Source: Muscardinus avellanarius (lineage: Eukaryota > Chordata > Mammalia > Rodentia > Gliridae). From it: a stretch of DNA of 64,000 nucleotides. The notes under the pieces are model-generated. The model worked only from the letters and a program-made list of their open reading frames with translations. It ran no database searches and was not told where the DNA came from. The position numbers and the translations under genes are program-made. Position 1 is the first letter of the stretch. Each line of letters opens with the position of its first letter. The stretch covers positions 61,508,894 to 61,572,893 of the forward strand of contig OY726574.1 of NCBI GenBank assembly GCA_963383645.1, given 5' to 3'. Shown in pieces: positions 57,811-64,000 of this stretch.

Positions 57811-58043
57811 TATATATATATATATATATGTGCGTATATATAAACACACACATATATATAAACACACACATATATATAAACACACACATATATACACACA
57901 TGCATATATATACACATACATATATATTTACACACACACATATACATACATATATCCACACATATGCATAAATACATACATATACACATATATACATACA
58001 CACATATACATACATAAATATATGCATATATATATGTATATAT
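57811..58043. repeat. Complex (TA)n/(CA)n microsatellite with an 18-bp higher-order unit
   Basis: tatatataaacacacaca is repeated three times without change at 57835, 57853 and 57871; the rest is a mix of tata, caca and catata. Ends 76 bp before the FN3-4 exon. Confidence 0.95.
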
Positions 58044-58119
58044 CTGGTAAAAGAAAGTGGAAAGCAAGCTAAATGATAGGCGGGAATTAACGAGTCTCCC
58101 CTTTCCTGTGTGTTCCCAG

Positions 58120-58222
58120 CACCTTCTATGCCAGCTTATGAACTTGAGACACCCTTGAATCAGACTGACAACACGGTGTCAGTCCTGCTGAAGCCCGCGC
58201 AGAGCAGAGGCGCACCTGTCAG
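58120..58222 (+). CDS. PTPRM: PTPRM exon encoding the start of the fourth FN3 domain
   Basis: A 103-bp exon with acceptor tgttcccag and donor cag/gtatga, starting in phase 1 and ending in phase 2. With the last base of the preceding exon it reads [34 protein letters not shown], then a split codon beginning AG, which would give Ser if the next exon starts with T or C. This is the start of the membrane-proximal FN3-4 domain; LNQT is a glycosylation sequon. The rest of FN3-4 is not found in the following 5.7 kb, so the next exon lies beyond the window. Small changes from the human protein as remembered (VSVLLKPAQ) are conservative. The exon lies 77 bp downstream of a long TA/CA microsatellite (57811-58043). 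Confidence 0.93.
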
Positions 58223-58503
58223 GTATGAGGGGGGAGGCATGCTGGGAGAAGAAAACAAGCCCAGATGATTCATCCCAGCAGTGTGTTTTCTAGGGGTGTG
58301 CTGCAGGGCGCAGTCGGCGTGTTAATCCATATATGTATTAGCTGTAATTAAATGGGATGAGTGGGGATAATGACAGGTCCCTAGTGTAAGGCCATCAGGT
58401 ATTGCTTGGGGATGTCTTCTGGAGCAAGTGGGCTGTTCTGCTGAAGATAAGAAACAAAGCACGAGTCGCTTTAAACATGGCTTTACTTCGGAATAGCAAT
58501 TGC
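58223..58503. other. Intron after the FN3-4 exon, unique
   Basis: No repeat recognised. Confidence 0.5.
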
Positions 58504-58723
58504 TGCCGGGCTGGGCGATGCCTGCCTGGAATCCCAGTACTTGGGAGGCAGAGACAGGAGGATGCTCTGTAGGTTCAAAATCAGCTTCTGCAACTTAGCG
58601 AGACCTTCAGCAACTTAATGAGACCCTGTTTCAAACTAAAAATAAATAAATAAAATGGAAAGGGCTGGAGGGGTAGTTTGGAAGTAGAACGCCCCTGGGC
58701 TCAGTCTCCAGTATCAAAAGAAA
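58504..58723 (+). repeat. B1-dID SINE, sense
   Basis: gctgggcgatgcctgcctgg, (AAAT)n linker, ID half gggctggaggggtagtttgg. Confidence 0.9.
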
Positions 58724-58792
58724 AGGTGATCGCTTACTGTGATTGAATTACCCAGGGGTAGGTGATATTTTAGTCCTGAGCTCTACTTTTTA

Positions 58793-59015
58793 TTTTATTT
58801 TATTTTATTTTATTTTATTTTTTGGTGGTACTGGGGGTGGAACCCAGAGGCCTTCTACCTCCGGGCTATACTCCAAGACCTATTTTATATTTTATTTGGA
58901 AACAGGGTCTCATTAAGTTGCTGAGAGCCTCACTAAATAGCTGAGGCTGGCTTCGATCCTCCTGTCTCAGCCTCCCAAGCGCGGGGATTACAAGCGTGTG
59001 CCACCACGCCCGGCT
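58793..59015 (-). repeat. Intermediate-type B1-dID SINE, antisense, with intact TSD
   Basis: (TTTTA)n tail, gtggaacccagaggccttct, full body gggtctcattaagttgctga and ccaccacgcccggc. The direct repeat tgagctctacttttta at 58777-58792 and 59016-59031 is perfect. Confidence 0.93.
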
Positions 59016-59031
59016 TGAGCTCTACTTTTTA

Positions 59032-60049
59032 AATGGGCCTTTTTTATGTGTTAATTTGTTCATTTAGTGTTTTATGTTAATTAACTTTTAGTAAATCAGC
59101 TAATTTTTCAACTGAATATATAGCATAGTATTTTTTAAATAAAGAAACAAGTGACTGGAACATTGTGAAGTCTCTATTTGAACACATTTAAGTTCATTCC
59201 CACATCTAGGCCCCATTTCTCATTGCATTACGATTTATATAACTAAGAAACTACAAAGTATAACTTTTACAGTGAATGAATAAAATAAATGTACCCTTCC
59301 CAGAAAGCAGCAGTGGAATGACAGAGAAACTTTAACTGTGAACCTGTCATAAGTCCACTAATCAACATAAACGAGAGTTCTACTAGTTCCAGAGGCATTA
59401 GATATTTTACCCTTGTCTTATCAATAGATTCCCTTCAGAGCAATATATTATTCTCAATAGCATGCTCCAGTGGAACTTTCACTCACAATTCAGGCTGTCT
59501 GTGGTTTCTTTCTAGGTTCCTTTTGTAGAATTTTATTTCATGAGCCTTTTAAAACCATACTATGTTTGATCATGTTTTTACAGCCCTATCATAAGGTGAC
59601 AGTTAGACATCTTTCAACTTGATAAAATATATGCAATTTCAGTACATAAAATCAAAAGTAAAATCAAGATTAGTTGGGTGTGAAGTAGAATAGTAGAATC
59701 AACAAATTTTTATTTGAAAAATATTCAAAATATTGGGCATGGTGTTGCAAACCTCCCAATTATTACCTGTGGTCAGAGGGATGATTGAGTTCTGGACATC
59801 TATAGACTGTGTGCCTGGGCGTCACTGAGGCTAGCTTAACCCCTCAGCACCGTGTACAAATCAAACCAGAGCGCCCTGGGATGGCCAGGAACATCGCTCT
59901 TCCAGCATCAGCTCCATGCCAAACGCGGAAGAGAATATTTATGTGTTTCATAATCCTCTCACAAACTACACTACAGGTTGTAAGATAGCACACATTCCTT
60001 CTAAGACTGAACAATTATTTCATAGAATTTTGAAGTTGTGTTGATTTTT
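59032..60049. other. Intron, unique, AT-rich
   Basis: About 1 kb without exon or named repeat. Confidence 0.5.
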
Positions 60050-60247
60050 AAGTACTGTGGATTGGCAGAAGCATTCTATCTCCAAGCTACTTCCCTAGCC
60101 CTATTTTATTTTATTTTATTTTATTTTTGAAACAGGGCCTCAGGAAATGCCTGAAAGCTTTGCTAAGTTACTTAAACTGGCCTCAAACCTGCCGATCCTC
60201 CTATGTCAACCTCCCAAGTACTTGGGAGGTATGCAACACCTTGCCCA
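60050..60247 (-). repeat. B1-dID SINE, old copy, antisense
   Basis: gattggcagaagcattctat, (TTTTA)n linker, acagggcctcaggaaatgcc and gccgatcctcctatgtc. Confidence 0.83.
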
Positions 60248-60398
60248 ATACTTTATTAAATAAAAAATGATGTTATAACCATATCCTTGGAAACACCTTT
60301 TTTTTTCTGGCCAACCTAACAGTTTCCAAGACTCAGCAATAGCCGAAGCAAGAGTTGGAGTTTTACTGTGAAGCATTACAGTAAGGCTCAAAGGCTAG

Positions 60399-60594
60399 AA
60401 GCCGGGTTAGCGCTGGAGCCTCTCATCCCAGTATTTCATCCCAGTATTGGGAGGCTGAGACGGGAGGATGGCAGGTTCCAGGCTGGCCTGTGATAGCTTA
60501 GTGAGACCCTATCCAACATAAACAATAAAAAGAGCTGAGGGTGTAGCTCATTGGTAGAAAACTGCTGGATTCAGTCCCTAGTACCACCAAAATG
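60399..60594 (+). repeat. B1-dID SINE with small internal duplication, sense
   Basis: The phrase catcccagtat is present twice in the B1 head. The ID half reads gagctgagggtgtagctcat. Confidence 0.85.
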
Positions 60595-60825
60595 AAGGTT
60601 AGAGGTCACGGGCTTCCAGTGCCTCTAACCCTAAGGAAATTGTGAATCCTAACACATCTCAAGAATGGCCTGTCCTCCCCTTCTGTCAGCTCTTAAACTC
60701 TGCTCACCTGCCATCTCTTCTTGCTGCATTTTACCTTCAAGCCCTTCCACAAAGCTTCCCATGCACATCTTTGCAGAGATCTTTCTGAGTCTAGTTTTTC
60801 TGTTTTGTTTTGTTTTTTGTTTGGG

Positions 60826-60847
60826 GTGTGTGTGTGTGTGTGTGTGT
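60826..60847. repeat. (GT)n microsatellite at a SINE tail
   Basis: Eleven gt units directly before an antisense SINE. Confidence 0.9.
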
Positions 60848-61043
60848 TACTGAGGATGGATCCCAAGGGCATTCTACCTCCGAGCTGCACCCCCTGCCCT
60901 ATTTTTTATTCTTTATTTTGAAACCGGGTCTCACTGAGTTGCAGAGGACCTCACTAAGTAGCTGAGGCTGTCCGCGAACTGCGATCCTCCGGTCTCAGCC
61001 TCCCGAATGCTGGGATTACAAGTGTGCGCCATCGCGCCCTGAC
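60848..61043 (-). repeat. B1-dID SINE, antisense
   Basis: gctgcaccccctgcccta, gaaaccgggtctcactgagt and gtgcgccatcgcgccctg. Same type as the inner SINE at 42730-42944. Confidence 0.92.
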
Positions 61044-62949
61044 TTTCTGATCTAGTTTAGGGGTGACTTTTCTTTGGGCAATCCCGTTAGTGCTCTTTCT
61101 GCCCCTCTTCCCCTGCCGTTTTCCAGTGTCAGGCAGATTCAGAACTACTGTGCGTTTCTATCAGATACCTTGCTAAGTCGGCCTTCTGTTGTTTACATGT
61201 TTTACATGTTTCCCGTTGCTTTTGGAGACTTCAGGTCCGTGCTAGGCAGTTGTAGATGTCCTTGGGCTCTCTATTCTTATGCCTGCGAAGCTCAGATTCC
61301 AGATGCTTGTCAGAACCGCACACTGGCTCTCACCACTGTTCGTACCATCTCTCGAGCCCGGCTCTGTCAGATGGGCTTGGGTTTGGATTTACATTGTGAC
61401 ACCTCCTTCCAGAGTTGCCATTCTACCCTTCCTCCAGAGGCCAGCAGCGCTGCCTGTGATTAAACCTCATCTCGTTGCTGAATGAAGGGTCATGTTCATC
61501 CTCCGCCCTTATCCACAGCTTTGACTTCCTGAGATGAGTAAACTTACCTGTCTTCATCATCCCAACCCATAATGCTCGGGTGAGAGCAGTTCTTGTGGGA
61601 CACTATTCAGTAGGCATTCTGGGGAAACCCACTGCAGAAATCACCTTTCCTGGAAGAAGGACACCTGTCTTAAATGGGTAAATTATTTTGGCACAAATCA
61701 CAGAGGAAATTACCGCAATCTCACCTGTCAATCCCTTCCCCCTTTTCTTTGCAGAAAAGTAAATGTTCTCTTCAAGGGGTTCATTATGTAGGATAACATA
61801 ATGGGACTGATTATCTATTGAAAAGATGGAAGGCCAGTATCTCTAGAAAGACTAGTTTGGAAAAAAATGTCCACAGCCCCCTCAAGCTGAATGGGGTATA
61901 TTAAAGCTCTCAGTTGCATTCAGCGTTTATAGAAATAAGAACTCTGATTAGAGAATCATATGGACCTAAAATATAAAGCTGTTATGTAGATTGAAACATT
62001 GGAACACATCTGGGAATTTGCAAAATGCACAAGTAATCAAACCGCAAGACAAGAAAGCTTTTCCTAAGTGATAAGATAAATACTAAAAGAAAAAGGAGAA
62101 ATGGAAGAGAACATCTGTTTGCTTTACTGGGTTTTGCAAAGTATTACGTGTTCAAAAATATTGTCATTGTGTGAGTTCCAAAAATCTATTCTTTCAATTG
62201 ATTTGATTTTTCCGGGACCCACGTTCATTGGTGTTGAAAATCCAGGCGTATTTCACTTGCCCACTCCGCTGAGTGAGGTGACCGTGTGGACTTCAGCACA
62301 CACTCAGCCTGGCTAAGCCGACCCGTGGAGTTGCGCTCAACCCTCGGTGTAAACGAGTGCTGTCTCTTTATTGATAAGCACATCAGCTCTTTCACTAAAG
62401 TTACTGAGATCCCAAGATGGCCAGCAAGAGCACAAACTCCATCATTCTGGCCAGTGAACAAACACCTAGAATAGAATTTCGATGTCTGTGCGTGGATTTC
62501 ATTTTTGTCTTTATTAAGACAGAGCAAAGCCTATTTTCCTTTATTCAGTTAGGACCAGCTCATTTCTTTTCTCTCATCTGCACTGTTCATTATATGTAGA
62601 CACAGTCCAACAGAGAAAATCCTTATAATTTGGCATTTGGAAAGCAACCCCAAGTGAAATATTAATTTTACATAAACTACTATACTTTTCATACTTACCC
62701 TAATAAAAATGCTCTATGATTTTGCTCTTGTGTATAAACACACATGCACACCCACTGTCTACTGTATGCAGAATGCCTCACTGATGATGTTTTTATCTTC
62801 TAAAACTCTACAACCTTGGACCTCTTTGCTTCTGCAAGCAACACCGTGGGGGGCTTGTGAGCAGTAAATGAGCGAATATAGCTTGAAACACCCCAAGCCA
62901 TGCTTGGTACCCACTTGATGTGATGTGACAATGTTAGGATCTTCATCTT
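61044..62949. other. SINE-free intronic block of about 1.9 kb
   Basis: No exon, structural RNA or named repeat. The 129-codon frame at 61074-61463 has no recognisable domain. Confidence 0.5.
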
Positions 62950-63290
62950 GATTTTTTAAATAATTTTTTATGGGTGCATTGTAGTCATACATTTAAATGG
63001 GATAAAAAAAACTTGTAGAAGTATACATGCATATATCACCCAATCAGCCCCTACCCAATTCCTAACCCCTTCCCTCCCCTTCTCTCCTACCCGTGCTTGG
63101 CTTCCTGATTGACTTAGATATGTTTAAGTCCATCATGTGCTTTAAAGAGTTTCCCTTATCCTCCCTCTTATCCCCTCAGGTATTTCACCTTCACTGCTCC
63201 TCTACAGGGTCCCTTCTTCATCTAGAGTTCCTCCTGTTATCCATTTATCCCTAGTATTTTGCACATTAAGAAAAGCATCTGATTTCTTAT
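62950..63290 (-). mobile_element. LINE-1 3' UTR fragment, antisense
   Basis: ttttttatgggtgcattgta, tatcacccaatcagccccta, ctcctacccgtgcttggctt and gacttagatatgtttaag form a minus-strand L1 3' UTR layout. Confidence 0.6.
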
Positions 63291-63329
63291 TTTTGTGACA
63301 TTTCACTGTAAGTGGCATAATTTTGTTTT

Positions 63330-63520
63330 CCAATGAAAACCAAAATACAAGACTAATGCATGAACAACCATGTTCATAGCTTCACGGTTCACCACTGCCA
63401 AACTGTGAACCAGCCAAGATGTCCTTCAACGTATGAGTGAAATTCAAAGCTATGGGACACGTGCACAATGGAGCTTTGCCCAGCCATAAGCGAGAACAAA
63501 ATTCATGTTGGTTTTGATCT
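63330..63520 (+). mobile_element. LINE-1 ORF2 3' fragment, sense
   Basis: ccatgttcatagcttcacgg, accagccaagatgtccttca, cacaatggagctttgcccag and cataagcgagaacaaaattc follow the end of L1 ORF2. Frame broken. Confidence 0.65.
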
Positions 63521-63795
63521 TGATCCTGTGGCGGCTCCCAGGACACACCTCCGGTGGCTGCTGCCGCTGCTCCTCACGAGCCTAGCCGTGGTATCTATGT
63601 CTTTTCTTATGTCTCATTTCATTAAAATCTGATACGAGAAATTTTACTTCACATGGAAACCACGTTGCTCATTGCACACACCACTTGCAATCTCTTGGTG
63701 CTCCGGGTTTATAATGGAAACTAGAAATTACTCTTGTGGCATGAAAGGAAGGAAGTCTTGTACATTTTAACTGCTGATTTTTATTAAAAATACAG
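63521..63795. other. Intron, unassigned
   Basis: A short GC-rich stretch at 63525-63595, otherwise unassigned. Confidence 0.45.
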
Positions 63796-63830
63796 AGAGA
63801 GAGAGAGAGAGAAAGAAAAAAAGAAATAGA
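63796..63830. repeat. (GA)n purine tract
   Basis: About 10 ga units, then an A/G-rich run. Confidence 0.93.
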
Positions 63831-64000
63831 GACTGTAGTGACTAATCAAAGCAGTTATTGGTAGTAACACCGCTTCAAATCTCTTTAAAGGGAATACTGA
63901 AATTCTAGAAATTGAAAAATGAGCTCAGTAAGGCTTATAATTTATTGGGAATATCTGATCGTATGAACATATTTCAGTCCCGGCTTTCGTGAGCAGTGAA

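Larger units (their letters stand above)
1..64000 (+). other. PTPRM: Partial PTPRM-like gene (receptor protein tyrosine phosphatase mu), internal exons and introns
   Basis: Seen: four + strand exons with AG/GT boundaries whose phases (1-1, 1-0, 0-1, 1-2) fit together into one reading frame. The joined product reads as FN3-2, FN3-3 and the start of FN3-4 of an R2B-class receptor phosphatase, with segments such as KLEVVEVKSRQITIRWEP and [15 protein letters not shown]. Known: RPTP-mu is a single-pass membrane protein with MAM, Ig and four FN3 domains outside and two phosphatase domains inside. It mediates homophilic adhesion and dephosphorylates junctional proteins. The sequence fits PTPRM much better than its paralogues PTPRK, PTPRT and PTPRU as I remember them. 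Inferred: the 5' exons (signal peptide, MAM, Ig, FN3-1) and 3' exons (rest of FN3-4, transmembrane, catalytic domains) lie outside. No promoter, CpG island or polyadenylation site of the gene is seen here. Confidence 0.92.

Noticed and set aside
58223..64000. Searched for the exon that completes FN3-4
   Set aside because: No open frame beginning with the expected continuation was found; the intron runs past the window end.

Overview
This window is vertebrate, specifically rodent, nuclear DNA: an internal part of one large intron-rich gene, read on the + strand. Four exons (33711-34019, 39781-39890, 54345-54546, 58120-58222) have good splice sites and compatible phases. Joined in order, they encode consecutive fibronectin type III (FN3) sequence of a receptor-type protein tyrosine phosphatase of the R2B class, best matched to PTPRM (RPTP-mu). 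They cover FN3-2, all of FN3-3 and the start of FN3-4 of the ectodomain. No MAM, Ig, transmembrane or phosphatase exon is visible, so the gene continues beyond both ends. Everything else is intron: more than 33.7 kb upstream of the first exon, then introns of 5,761, 14,454 and 3,573 bp, then more than 5.7 kb.

The dispersed repeats point to the squirrel-related clade (Sciuromorpha: squirrels, mountain beaver, dormice). About 60 SINEs have a 7SL-derived B1 monomer joined to a tRNA/ID-derived right half, the B1-dID architecture. The species cannot be fixed from sequence alone. At least three SINE states coexist: old diverged copies, an intermediate form, and a young short-body form with a distinctive ID half (ggttcctggaagccc in antisense reading) and crisp target-site duplications. 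Pieces of LINE-1 are common and mostly antisense to the gene. One old antisense L1 is spread in order over about 17.9-24.6 kb and another over 36.4-37.8 kb. A MaLR-type LTR, two weaker LTR-like stretches, a hAT-Charlie-like fossil, an L2 fragment and a TTAA-flanked palindromic candidate MITE are also present. Microsatellites, mostly (CA/TG)n, are numerous and often sit at SINE tails.

Layout: 1-17.9 kb, intron with scattered SINEs, L1 3' ends, a MaLR LTR and a 4-copy minisatellite; 17.9-24.6 kb, antisense L1 riddled with SINEs; 25.3-33.7 kb, several SINE-free unique blocks leading to the FN3-2 exon; 34-39.8 kb, SINE-rich intron with an L1 piece and a SINE-SINE recombination tandem (38.2-39.1 kb); 39.8 kb, first FN3-3 exon; 40.6-46.9 kb, a nearly perfect 3.12-kb tandem duplication bounded by three (TG)n tracts; 47-54 kb, SINEs, a long pyrimidine tract and L1/hAT/L2 fossils; 54.3 and 58.1 kb, second FN3-3 exon and first FN3-4 exon; 58.2-64 kb, intron.

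There is no second gene, RNA gene or CRISPR-like system that I can support. The most notable structures are the 3.12-kb duplication (a very recent unequal crossover between microsatellites, or an assembly error), the chimeric SINE made by unequal recombination, and the young SINE subfamily.
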